DNA of 64,000 bases from Steinernema hermaphroditum (Eukaryota > Nematoda > Chromadorea > Rhabditida > Steinernematidae), in NCBI GenBank assembly GCA_030435675.1, contig CM059622.1, positions 14,384,001 through 14,448,000 on the forward strand, read 5' to 3'. The notes beneath the pieces are model-generated. The model worked only from the letters and a program-made list of their open reading frames with translations. It did no database searches and was not told where the DNA came from. Positions within the stretch are counted from its first letter, which is position 1, and each line of letters starts with the position of its first letter. Position numbers and translations under genes: made by a program. Of this stretch, positions 1-9,895 are shown in pieces.

Positions 1-588
1 TGGTCTTTTCATTCTGTGGCGCCGAACATTGGTGCCTCAACAGTTCGGATTTCTAGGATTTGAATCTGGCCTCTGGTCCCTCTTCTGTGAAAGTTCCCGG
101 TTCCCGAGAATGAATTTAATGCGCGGAACTGATCAACGATTACAGCTGTGTCCACTGAAGTCAATAATGGGCGTGACGGTCACACGGGGATCGTTTGTTT
201 ATCACAACATTTTCGCACTCACTGCGCACCGATTCGCGCCACCCTAAATACAATCGATTTCAGGCTTGCTCGCTCCTCCAAAAAGTGGCGCATGTCCCAT
301 CGCTGTGCTGCACATCCTTCCTCGCCGCCTGCCGAAATCACTTGCCGCCGCCACAGCCACACTCCGGTCTTATTTAATCTTTCGTCCATGAACGAAAGAA
401 ACATTTATGGTTTCGCGTATTTACTGTTGAGTATATAATAAAGACTGCTTTCGTCTTTCGCCGATGTTTGATCCGTATGGCCTCGTGTTCCTTAACCACG
501 TTCTCATACTTACAACTTCGTTGTCCCTGGCAACACATTGCCTTATCCCCTAGCTGTACAGCCGCGCATTTCAGAAGTTCGTTCCAAA
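1..588. other. Upstream region of the UPF0057 gene, no gene seen
   Basis: No open frame here resembles a known protein. A TATA-like stretch (gtatataataaag) lies near 430-445, about 145 bp upstream of the start codon at 589. It could be a promoter element, but this is inference only. Confidence 0.4.
563..574 (+). promoter_or_regulatory. Splice acceptor just upstream of the UPF0057 start (possible SL trans-splice site)
   Basis: The sequence gcgcatttcag ends at 574, and the ATG follows after 14 nt. No credible upstream coding exon is visible. In nematodes this arrangement usually marks a spliced-leader acceptor, though a 5'-UTR cis-intron cannot be excluded. Confidence 0.4.
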
Positions 589-910
589 ATGAGTCAACCA
601 AGCAGCGACGCAGACAAAATCGTCGAAGTGCTCTTCATCATCTTTCTGCCGGTATGTTTATGTCTGTGTCTACAACGACCGTCCCTTGTCTGTCTAGCCC
701 CTCGCCGTCTGGTACCACAAACGGGCGTGCACTTGCCACGTCTGCTTGAACATCTTCCTCCTTTTCTGCTTCGCCCTTCCCAGCGTTATCCACGCCGTTT
801 GGTACTGTTTCATCCGCGACGGTCCTCAACAGCAACAGCACGAGCCCGAGCAGAACGTCAGCGTTCCCGTGCAGAACGAGCCTCCCCCGGCCTACAATCC
901 CAAGCATTAA
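589..910 (+). CDS. UPF0057/Pmp3-family small membrane protein
   Basis: Two exons, 589-651 and 698-910, are joined across a 46-nt intron (gtatgt...tctag, phase 0) and give 91 residues. The family comprises very small two-helix membrane proteins (yeast Pmp3, plant RCI2/LTI6), linked in yeast and plants to plasma-membrane potential and salt or cold tolerance. Helix 1 covers about residues 11-30 and contains FIIFLPPLAVW. Helix 2 covers about 36-58 and contains the typical NIFLLFCFALPSVIHAVWY run. The animal-type tail is hydrophilic, with a QQQQ run, and ends in a PPAY motif at 84-87, a potential WW-domain ligand. The family core is about 52 residues, so the tail is an extension, as in other nematode members. 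The start was chosen because it precedes the conserved core and lies 14 nt after an acceptor. The family call is firm; the physiological role in this animal is unknown. Confidence 0.9.
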
Positions 911-1552
911 ATCCCTTCGTAATAATTTGAGACGTTTCGATCTCAATGTGTCCATGACAGTTTGATGTTATTTTGAAGCAATTATGTAAAGTGCACGTCA
1001 CTTTAAGACTGTTTATTCGCCCCGGTTCTCGTGTGGATTTGATGTTCCTTCCACATTGTTTCTTCTACATTTTAGAAGTGTTCCAAGCAGCCTGCATCGC
1101 TAATCATGTGATTTTGTTCATTTTTATCCCGCTTTCCATGAGTTTTTGCGGCTTAATTCTTGAAAAATTGATGATGTATGTAGAAAAGTCGAATTTTAAC
1201 TCGCTGATGTGAAATAATATCAGTTGTTTGTGCTTGTTCAGGTTCTTTCAGGTGGCGAAACTCCTTGCCCATGGCTACTGATAAAAGATAAGATAAACAA
1301 CGAGTTCTTGAGTTGTTATATTCGCCGTTCTTTGTTGCGATCTTTGATGTCATGTTTAATCGTGTGCTTTCGACCGATCCTCACAGTGCTATAGACTGAA
1401 ATGAATAGCGGACGACGTTGCAAACGCCTAAAGACTGGATACGTTCATCCCGCCATTTGTTGCGGACGGCGAATATCGATCGACCGCCACGGTTGAACAC
1501 AATGATCGCGTGTGCTTTTATATTTGGCTTCTTAGTCGTTACATTTCTACCT
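911..1552. other. Intergenic spacer between two co-oriented genes
   Basis: About 640 bp separate the UPF0057 stop from the acceptor of the next gene. I see no conserved coding stretch. Both genes face the same way, but this gap is longer than typical nematode operon spacing, so I do not call an operon. Confidence 0.4.
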
Positions 1553-1568
1553 CACTTCTCTGTTTCAG
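1553..1568 (+). promoter_or_regulatory. Splice acceptor 10 nt before the LOTUS-CCCH start (possible SL site)
   Basis: A pyrimidine-rich tract (cttctctgtttcag) ends at 1568, and the first ATG is at 1579. Reading upstream gives no coding exon, so a trans-spliced leader is the simplest explanation. Confidence 0.45.
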
Positions 1569-1578
1569 GCCAACATTC

Positions 1579-2921
1579 ATGATGGTCACGGTTTCTGAAA
1601 GAAAGGAGGAACTGAGGAAAGGCGTTCTTTCATCGCTGGTATGCATCAAAGAGCCGCGCGTCACCGTTTCCGAACTTCAAAAAACTTATCAGTAAGTCCT
1701 TTGTCATTTTCTTATGCATTCATTCTTGCCATCTTCTTCAGGGAAGACTTCCCCGAAGAGCCACTGTCGAGAAGACTAGCTGACGCCGGTTGCGATTCTT
1801 TTGAGAGCTTCCTTCGCGCTCTTCCCGAAATCGTGTTTACAGAAGCGAATGGAGTGAAATATGTCGCCATTGCTAAGAACAATAATTTGGGAGCTGACCA
1901 TATTCGGAAGCAGGTGCTCCAAACAAAGACCGATACTCGAGATGAGAAGAAGACGGGTCGTTACGGTGGGCTGCCAGTAATTTTCTTTTTTGAGTAATTT
2001 ACTGATTTCTTTACAGCTCCTCGAGCGAACCAGCCCAAACCGAAGGTGACCCGAAGCCCAAAACCTAACTTTGCTGTCCCTCCCAATTTCAAAACAAAGC
2101 TGTGCACTCGATTCCGGGACGAGGGCAATTGTTACCTGGGAGCGAGATGCCCCTTCGCCCACGGATTTGAGGAATTGCGCGTGGCATCCAGAGCTGGATC
2201 GCAGTATGATTCTGAGATGACCTCCGCCGGATATCCAGATGTTGAGTCAGTCGCTGGAACGACAGACGACATGCGAAGCCTGTATGACGCTGCATTGGTG
2301 ATTATCCTACGTTCTTGGTTGTTGAAGTAATGTGCATGTTTAGAACGATGACGACTTCGTGGAATGTACATCGTCCGGCGATTCGCACTACGTTGGTGAC
2401 GATGCTTACGTGGATTTCCTTGTCAACATCATGGACAAATACCGTCTTGTGCCTATGGTGAATAAGGTGTTCGTTTCATCACTGCTGACTATCGTAACTT
2501 CAGATCAACGACATTCCGGGGATGCTGGCCACAGAGTTCAACTGCGACATCGAGGAAATCTGCAGAGTAGATGAAATTCACGATTTTGTCGAGGAGTTGG
2601 TCAGCCGCAGCGACGGAAACTTGATTTTGTTTTACCGAAACGCTATGGTAATCATCGTGAAATGCTTTCTCTGTGTACTGAGCTCTCTTTCAGGGATTTC
2701 TGACGTTACCAGAGAACTTCAACGGAAACAAGTACGTCACACTGCCGGTGATCGAAACGGATGAGATGTTGAGCGCCGTAGACGATATGCTTCTGAACAC
2801 GCGGATTGACTACGACATGGCACCTCACGAAAAGCACATCGATGCGGAGAAGATCATGCAGCTCTACCGAACGACCGAAGAAGACAATGGAACCAGTGAA
2901 GATCAGTGCTCTATTATGTAA
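1579..2921 (+). CDS. LOTUS/OST-HTH and CCCH zinc-finger RNA-binding protein
   Basis: Six exons are proposed: 1579-1691, 1742-1965, 2017-2297, 2344-2457, 2504-2647 and 2694-2921, giving 367 residues. Introns are 46-51 nt. Residues about 8-85 read as a LOTUS (OST-HTH) domain: LRKGVLSSL, then VTVSELQKTYQEDF, then FESFLRALPEIV and a closing strand. A TTP-type zinc finger follows with the spacing C142-x8-C151-x5-C157-x3-H161. Residues about 222-310 (YVDFLVNIMDKY...GFLTLPENF) could be a second, divergent LOTUS-like fold. The tail is acidic. LOTUS domains bind RNA G-quadruplexes or Vasa helicases, and TTP-type fingers bind AU-rich RNA, so a germline or embryonic mRNA regulator is likely (inference). 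The exon 2/3 donor is weak (gtgggc at 1966); a donor at 1957 keeps the frame and would remove three residues. The orthologue is not identified. Confidence 0.8.
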
Positions 2922-3360
2922 ATAGGTGGATATGTGCTGAGTTGGACGAAGAAAATGGGTCTGATGATATTTTGATAGCCTTCGAACCTTAGCCAGTCGA
3001 GTCGGACCGGCACCGAAGCGTGTTCGAACCAGTGGTGGCGACTCATCAGCATTTCCCCACGAAGGAGTCTGTTCATTTTGATAGCCGATCATCATGGTCC
3101 TACGCCTCGAAATGATCATCGGAAATGCTACGCCAGCGGGCTAGCCTTCTCTGTGCACCTTTTCGACGAGCTTTCTGTGCTTCACTGATTCAGGATGAAT
3201 GCAAGCTTGCCTCTTCGTTATTCCATTTATACCCTACTCAGGACATCATATACAATGACATAAAATCATAATCACGAAAAGATCTGTGCTTATTACAAAG
3301 ATAATACATTTCTGTCATAAGAAATCACCCGTTCACTACATATCTCACACGGTTTTGACC
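2922..3360. other. Convergent spacer between LOTUS-CCCH and GPCR genes
   Basis: This 439-bp gap lies between two genes whose 3' ends face each other, so it should hold both 3' UTRs. The phrase ttttgatagcc occurs twice (about 2968 and 3076). No coding potential is visible. Confidence 0.4.
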
Positions 3361-4699
3361 TTAATGCATCATACTCTTGCCATTGTCCACATCTTTCTTC
3401 AAACCGTTCGGCTTGTTGCTGTTCGTGAGGAGACTCTCCTGGGCGCAGAGCTCGTTGTCGTTGCTCAGCTGGATGGCCGAGCTCGACTTCTCATGTTTCA
3501 AACAGAACTTCGTTTTGATGAGGAACTTCCGCTTCCTGGGCGGCTGCATCTGCGCGCCGCTGACGTTCTCGCTCGTCTGCGGGCAGCAGATGCCGAAGGT
3601 GAGGAGGAACTGGCGCCGGAAGAGATGGCTCATCATGGCGCAGAGGATGAAGTTGACGGAGCTGTTGACCAGCGAGAGGAGGTCGATGACATTGCCGAGT
3701 ATCTTCATCGCTATTTGGACGGTGGGCTGGACGCCGGTGGCAAAAACGAGGATTCCTGAAAGGTCGATTATAGGATTTGCCCTCTTTTGACGGTAGCTCA
3801 CCTTGAGGAAGCTCAGTGATCAAGAAGACGGCGACGATGACCGTCAACATGGAAGTAGTTCTTTCGGCCTGGGACTTTCCACTTCCAGCAGGCATGCTTC
3901 CTCTGCAGAGCCTATTTCGCCGCTCTTTTGCCTCCATCAGCATCTGCACAAGCAAGGTCATGAAGATGGACAGCACCACACAGGGAATGATCTTGAGCAT
4001 GAGGCCGACGGTCCAGAAACTGAACCGCTCCCAGGAGCAGCTCCAGAAACTGGGCTGGCCAAGTGTGTAGAATTGGGCGTAGGTCGACCCGTTTCTGGTG
4101 CACATCGTGACTTTTCGGAGTCCTTCATCCTTGATCTATAGCAAAGAAACTCTTCATAATTCGATCCTATCATCTGTATTCACCTGATATCTCAACATGT
4201 TCGGCGCCGAACCGAGGAAAGTCAAAACGACGGCGATAATAATGGAGACGGTGGCGGCGCGGAAGCTGTTCATCTTGGGAAGACCCGAACGAGGAGCGGA
4301 CGATCCTTTGAGGACGAGAAACCGCAAGACGGCCATGACTACCGTAAGCCATAGACTGAGGCTGTGTACGAACACGGAGAGGACGGCGTAGGCGTGTGTG
4401 AAAACGATCCACGAATAGGAGAAGTACCAAGGGTGGCACAGTTCGACCTAATCGCATACAGCGTGTCATGTACCCGTTTCAGGTGTCATGCTTACCTGCT
4501 TGTAAACAAAGTAACTAGCCATGAGGGTCATGTCGCATACGGCGATCGCGATGAGGAACAGGTTGAACGGATTCTTCCTCATGACAGGCCGCAACAAAAC
4601 GAGAATGATGGAGATGTTGGCGAGGACTCCGATGACACAGAGCACTTGGTAGATGTAGACGTGAACGACGTTGTAGGCGCTGACATAGTCTCCGAGCAG
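3361..4699 (-). CDS. DMSR-like (myosuppressin/FMRFamide-like) peptide GPCR, N-terminus missing
   Basis: Four exons on the minus strand, 4699-4496, 4447-4184, 4135-3802 and 3755-3361, give 398 residues after joining introns of 46-48 nt. Seven hydrophobic segments are present. TM1 is YQVLCVIGVLANISIILVLL and TM2 is NLFLIAIAVCDMTLMASYFVY. TM3 contains HAYAVLSVFVHSLSLWLTV, TM6 contains VFLITELPQGILVFATG, and TM7 is NSSVNFILCAMMSHLFRR. The CHPWYFSYSW and ELPQG signatures, and the absence of a DRY motif after TM3, fit the nematode/insect myosuppressin-receptor-like group. Such receptors sit in the plasma membrane and couple to G proteins on binding RF-amide-type peptides. The first exon listed starts at an acceptor (cccttttttcag) and has no suitable ATG, so an upstream exon with the start codon must exist. 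An ATG at 4750 is in frame but would translate the polypyrimidine tract. Confidence 0.82.
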
Positions 4700-4734
4700 C
4701 TGAAAAAAGGGGTATATAAAGATGATATGCATGC

Positions 4735-5280
4735 GAAAGATGGGCCACAAATCTGTGTACCGATACGGCTAAGTACCAGATAGATCTCTGCCTTTTTAGG
4801 AACTTAACTATGTCCAAAACAGTCAAAGGTATCTTCCTATAGTATCTCACAGAGCCGAATTCTTAATGATCTAAAGAAAGGCACAGCTGGTCCCTTCTTC
4901 TAATTCACATCACCCTCTGACCTATCCACAGCTAATGCCCGCCTTCTTCACCACTTCAGGGGATAATCTTGAGCACGAGGCCGAGGGTAAAAAGATACCT
5001 TGGGCTCAAATAAAATGTGTAGTCTAATATATAAATCTGATATTGATAGTTTGGCCACCAATCCGTACACCGATCAGGCTAAATGCCAGATAGATCTCTG
5101 CCTTTTTCGGACAACTCAAATCTGTCCAAAAGAGTCCAAGGTTGAAGTCATTTTCTTATAGTATCTCATTAGTAATGATCTAAAGAAAGCCACATTTGGT
5201 CCCTTCTTCTGATTCACCGCACCCCCTGAACTATCCACAGCTGATGTCCGCCTTCTTCACCACTTCAGTCAAATAAAATC
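4735..5280. repeat. Imperfect direct duplication upstream of the GPCR, with a GPCR exon scrap
   Basis: Two similar units of roughly 230 bp occur at about 4735-4965 and 5043-5270; both share gccagatagatctctgccttttt-like and tccacagct-like phrases. Between them, 4958-4990 is a near-copy of about 30 nt of GPCR exon 3 (encoding GLxLKIIP on the minus strand). A local segmental duplication of the GPCR's 5' neighbourhood, now decayed, explains this. Confidence 0.65.
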
Positions 5281-7725
5281 TGTCGTTCCGATAACTCAAT
5301 TCGAGTTCACACACTTTAAAAAAGTTTGCAAGAGCCATCAAATTTATTCATGTTATAAATTCGATTTTCTTGAGGAGTTACTCTTCGTCGTTTGTATGCC
5401 GTCTGGGGAAGTGTCCTCTTCCAAGAAGCACCCACTTCCGCCTCAGCCCCAATTAGTGGAAAACAATTACTGAAGTTCATTGTCACATGGTATAGTTTGC
5501 CGTTTTCCGAGAAAAATTCGTCGTTTTAGGTCCGAACTTTTTGGGTCCCTTTTGTCAAATTGTGGCGATTACACTTTCGAACCGCCATAACAACGACTCC
5601 CAAAGCCCCAATAATTTCTCTTTCAGCATCTCCCCTATTTATGTGTCACCCTGTTTGTGGAAGATGTCGCACTATGGATCCGGTTGTTTACTTCTTTTCC
5701 CCACTCCGCTCCACGTTGTGATCTAAGAGTTGCTTCTTGTTGCCCAAAATGTCACATTCTTAAGTGCCTCAGGGAGCGTGGTCTCGACTCCAATTCCCCT
5801 ATGAGAGCCGCGAAGGATAATCAATTTTTCGCAACTTCGTACTGAAACAAAAAGTTTTTGTGAATCAAAGGATTATGCTTCATTTGAATTGAAAATTTAT
5901 CGGTTCGCATCTATCAGCGTCTGGCGCGTTCCCGTCAACCCTAAGACGCGCGGGCTTAGGAGGATCATAAGGGTAAGGAGGAGAAAACATTCAAATTAAT
6001 ACGGGAAAATCACTCTTTTTTGGTGTTCGCTTTTTAGGATAAGATGAACTGGTCTGGGAACGGAAACAAAATATACGAATATTTGATGAGGGTCTTTTTG
6101 GGTTCCGATGCTCCGATGCCTGAGGCGTAACCGTGGGACAATGAGGCCAGGATTGAAGGGAATCTTTCAAAGCATTGTTTTATGGAAATGTGTCCATTTT
6201 AGGGACCATCTATATTTTAGTTGTGTAGATATGATTAGTTATGCAGATAGCCTTAGGTAGATCAGAAAATTTGTACACAGAACGATATCATAAGTGTCAC
6301 TGCAGCTCATCCCCGCTCACTCAAGAAGGCATCCAAGGTCTTCTCGCAGATAGTCCTAGGTGGTTCCACATAGTAAGGGTAATATGATGCGAAGGTTCAG
6401 CCGGAGATGAACTGGGTGGGACCCGATATCATATAATGTTAATCCCAAAAGTTTGTCCGTTTCTGCGCACAGCTAGCCATGTAAACATCTTTCAAAAGTC
6501 ACTTTGAATCCAGAATGAACAGTATTGTGAAACGAAGATTTTTGTACCAGAACTGGTTAATCTTTCATGTGTTCTTTTGCTTATCATCTCAGGATGCGAA
6601 AGGCAAAAAACTAGAAACGCATGGCTGGAAAAGAAGTTGAACCCGGGTCCTGATGTTGACAACCAAAACACTAGTCAGTTCGTCTACATAGGCAGTTTCT
6701 GTTACAATGTGAAAGCTGGCTATAATCATTTTTAAAATAACTTTCGAATGATGTTTACATGGTCATATTAGTACACAAGCTAGTGACCTCTAGTGGTTAA
6801 CGTTCAATGCTAGGCTAACACCTTTTTCGGTTCGCGACCTCTCTGTTGGGACTTTCCATCCCATCCCCATGTGAGATCTTATTCTTGTTCAGCTCAGCAC
6901 TCTACGATTCGTAATCTTCGATCAGCCAATCCATGCAATGTTTAGACCACATGGCCGTCTGCGAATTGTTTTTGTCATCGTGACTCAAGATATGACTCTG
7001 AATATCACTACTATTACATGTCCTTTCATAATAGGCTATCTGTTTTTGTTGAGGATTATAATACCCTCAAGGCTTCGAATGGATTACGATAAAAACAGCC
7101 ATATAGTAGTCCATAATACATGTCGAGAGACGAATGTGCTTTCGAAATGCCACTTAAAGACAAACAATGGAAGTAAGAGTGTCCTGAACTAGTTGGATCT
7201 TTGGATTTCCCTCTATAATGTTTGCTAGAAAACATTCGCTTTTGACAATCCGCGACCTTTGGAAAACAGAAGAAGAGTGCTAAAAACAGACCTAAATATG
7301 TTCCTGCTCTCGTCTTCCTCCTAAGAGCTCTCCGCAGTCAAAACAAGAAATTCTATTTTCGGTCAGTTCCGTGTCCTCAGGCGTAATTTCACTTAACTGT
7401 CGACCTTTTGAAAGTTTAACGCGAGGAGTGCCGTCATCTTGTTGTTTTTGAGGGTACAAACAAGGAAGAATCACGAAAGTGCGCTACAACTTGAAAATTT
7501 AAGTTCGAGATTACAAATATCATGTGAACGTAGTTGGTTGTAGTGTGACGAGTGGTTAGGACATGGAGAGTGCTTTGAAGTGAGTAAGATGTTCGGATTT
7601 TGTGATTAGACGTATGCCCTATGATATAAAAGGCAGATCATCCATTCTTATGACTGACATAGATCTATCAGCGGATATTGTAGGCCAGAAGACCAGCTTT
7701 ACTCACTGTAGGAGTTTTAGCCTAA
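5281..7725. other. Gene-free stretch
   Basis: No frame shows a recognisable domain. Around 6778-6845 the sequence ctctagtggttaacg followed after about 40 nt by ggttcgcgacc resembles tRNA A and B boxes, so it may be an old tRNA-derived SINE head, but no fold can be closed. Missing first exons of the GPCR could lie here; I could not place them. Confidence 0.3.
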
Positions 7726-8122
7726 TCTTCTTATGAGAGTTGTGGTCTTAGATGATCGGATAACGTTGAAGTTTTTAATCTATGGGCAATGCCTATTCGC
7801 GTATTCGCAACCAATCTCTTGGAAGGAAATGCGGTCATCTTCAAGGACGACCCCTTCCATGACATCTCCATGCTCCGATTCCTCGAGAGATTTGTTTTCA
7901 AGAACCCAACATCGAAACAGAACGATGAGAGGAATCAGAAGAGGGAGCACCGTATGGGCATCAAGTACAAGAACTACGAGCCCGAAGGTGTCCGAGACCT
8001 ATTCGCTCCCATGTTCAATGTTTTAATTTGTGGGCAGTACTTGACCAATTCGCTACTAAGGCCCCAAAGTTGGGTACCCTCATTATCCGATCATCTAAGA
8101 CCACAACTTTCACAAGAAAAGA
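7726..8122. mobile_element. TIR-bounded element carrying a captured gene fragment
   Basis: A 25-bp perfect inverted repeat (gttgtggtcttagatgatcg plus gataa) starts at about 7739 on the left and is mirrored at about 8084-8109 on the right. It extends imperfectly outward to about 38 bp. Between the arms lies a fragment of a CEBPZ/NOC1-like coding sequence. The fragment is itself flanked by similar direct phrases, gttttTaatcTatgggcaat at 7769 and gttttaattTgtgggcagta at 8021. No transposase is present, so the element is non-autonomous, comparable to Pack-type elements. Outer boundaries are approximate. Confidence 0.6.
7789..8013 (+). pseudogene. Fragment of a CEBPZ/NOC1-like gene (CBF domain end)
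   Basis: About 75 uninterrupted codons contain VFATNLLEGN, DDPFHDISMLRFLERFVFKN and a basic linker, then KYKNYEPEGVRDL. This matches the region at the end of the CBF/Mak21 domain of CEBPZ (yeast Noc1/Mak21), a nucleolar ribosome-biogenesis factor. Only this piece is present; there is no N-terminal repeat region and no C-terminal remainder, so it cannot make a working protein. Codons are intact, so capture may be recent or selection may act on the piece. The family assignment is from remembered consensus and is fairly confident. Confidence 0.6.
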
Positions 8123-9820
8123 CTCACAGGGGGCCCCAACCCCACAAACAAGCATCAACGGGTTTCCTATAGCTGAGCTGAACATTCCTGGAAGCACTGC
8201 TATCTCACAAATAAAGAACTCTTGTATATTATATATTCTGGTGCAAAATGGCAATTGGCTTCTATACGTTCTCATTATTGCAGAGCAGTTGCCCTATTAG
8301 TCGTTGTTATCGTCCACAGGTGCTTCTGAATGCTTTGTTTTGACCTTCCGCATATGAAACCACATATATTATTCGTCGTCGTAAAGGGCATGGCTGCTTT
8401 GTAGGACTGCTCTTGGACCGGTTGTTGTGCAAACGATTGCTGCATAAAATGCTTCAGGTGCTGTGATGAACAGCTCTACGAACCTGTATAAGGAAACACA
8501 CTAAGTTTTGATGTTCTGAACTAAAAAGAGGATCATTTCCTTATCTACCTACATATAACTTCTGCAGCCAAGCAAATACCAAAAGTCTATCGAATGTAAC
8601 TTCTTCTAAAATTCCATCCCATTACATCATAGTACGACGGCGACGAAACAAGGGTACAGTGACCAAACACCCTTGTTTTCCAAACAAAAAAATCAAATTT
8701 TCCACCCACCCAACAGATGCTGCCCATCAAAATGGCAGACGAACGGAGACAGAAAATTCAATTGGCACTTTATAGTAAAGCCGTTGTGCTGATTTATCCG
8801 ATTCTTCGAGTCGAGACAGGTGCAAAACAAGCAGAAATCCTAGTGAGAAAAAGAGAGCACCAGATATGTTTTACATAGCAGAAATGGTCCACACTAAAAA
8901 AGCTATAATGGAGGAGTGTATGCCCTTTCAGTTCAGCTCAGAATATGTGGCGTGCATCTTCGGAAAGTGACCAAGACAAGAGGAGAGAAAAGACGCATCT
9001 GACATGGATATTTTGATCAATAGCTAGCATAATTGTTGCATGTTTACAATGACTTTTTTAAATTAATCGCAATCCGTACAGCGTACCACCCTAAACAACC
9101 TTAAACCATGGAGATGGACATAGTTCTACACACCCTAAACTCGGCTAAGAAGAAGCTTTTTTTACAAAACACCCAAAGTGACGTATTCGAAGGAGCCTAC
9201 CTAATGTGTGGGGTGCATATACACACCGTACTATTTGCAGTCTGACTCATCAAAGTGTGCAGCGCATATGCACTTACAAACTTGGATTTTCCGTCAGTGT
9301 GAGGACTTTAAACGCTTGAAAAACCAGCTATGCTGACGTTGGAATTTAAAATTTGCACAAACCTGACCCAGAATTCGATCTTCACTTTGTGCCTATTGAC
9401 TCAAATTGTGTCCTCTCCATTGGAGAGCCAATCCCATGGTCATGGCTATAGAGAGGATGCCCTCAAACAAAAGCCGGCTTGGCGAAAATAAGCCTTCTTT
9501 GATTGAATTCCCCACAATAGAACCCAACTTCTCGGAATCCCATCGTCGTTTCTTTGAACTCGTTCTACCATAGCGCGCCCTATCGAATCTTCCTGGCATT
9601 CCAACTTATTCAATCGTTGGGAGCCGGAACCAAATTAGTTGAATTATGTGTGAGACAAAAAATTGGCGCAGTTTTACACGGCCACAACGTGCACTGAACT
9701 TGTCCTACTCCTGCGTCTATCTTCTTCTAGACAAGAAGGTTGTCCTAAAACAAAGTCAGCAAACGAGGACTTGTTTGGGGCGCGACCACAACAGGCTCAC
9801 TAGTGAATAACTACTTATGG
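8123..9820. other. Gene-free stretch
   Basis: I see no coding or RNA gene here. Composition is AT-rich with short homopolymers and frames broken by stops. Confidence 0.3.
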
Positions 9821-9895
9821 GGTGACCTATGTCGCGCAAGGCATAATGCCTTTGATTCGCGAAATAAAATCGTAAAATCGTGAAATCGTGAAAAT
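9821..9895 (+). mobile_element. 3'-tail fragment of the GC-rich SINE-like family
   Basis: The string tgacctatgtcgcgcaaggc, a hairpin (aggcataatgcct) and a tail of repeated aaatcgtg units match the 3' end of the copy at 55745-56347. That copy has tctcgcaaggcgtaagcct followed by repeated actcgtaa. Only the tail is recognisable. Confidence 0.5.

Noticed and set aside
1977..2016. Donor gtaatt at 1977 for LOTUS-CCCH intron 2
   Set aside because: It has the better consensus, but puts the next exon out of frame with a stop after ten codons; donors at 1966 or 1957 keep the zinc finger in frame.
4700..4750. GPCR start at the ATG at 4750
   Set aside because: Using it would translate a cccttttttcag acceptor as YPFFQ; the segment is more likely intron, so the start was left open.
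3286..4783. Several plus-strand frames (for example 3286-3759, 3803-4141, 4364-4783)
   Set aside because: They are antisense shadows of the GPCR exons, with Glu/Asp/Arg-rich composition mirroring hydrophobic codons.
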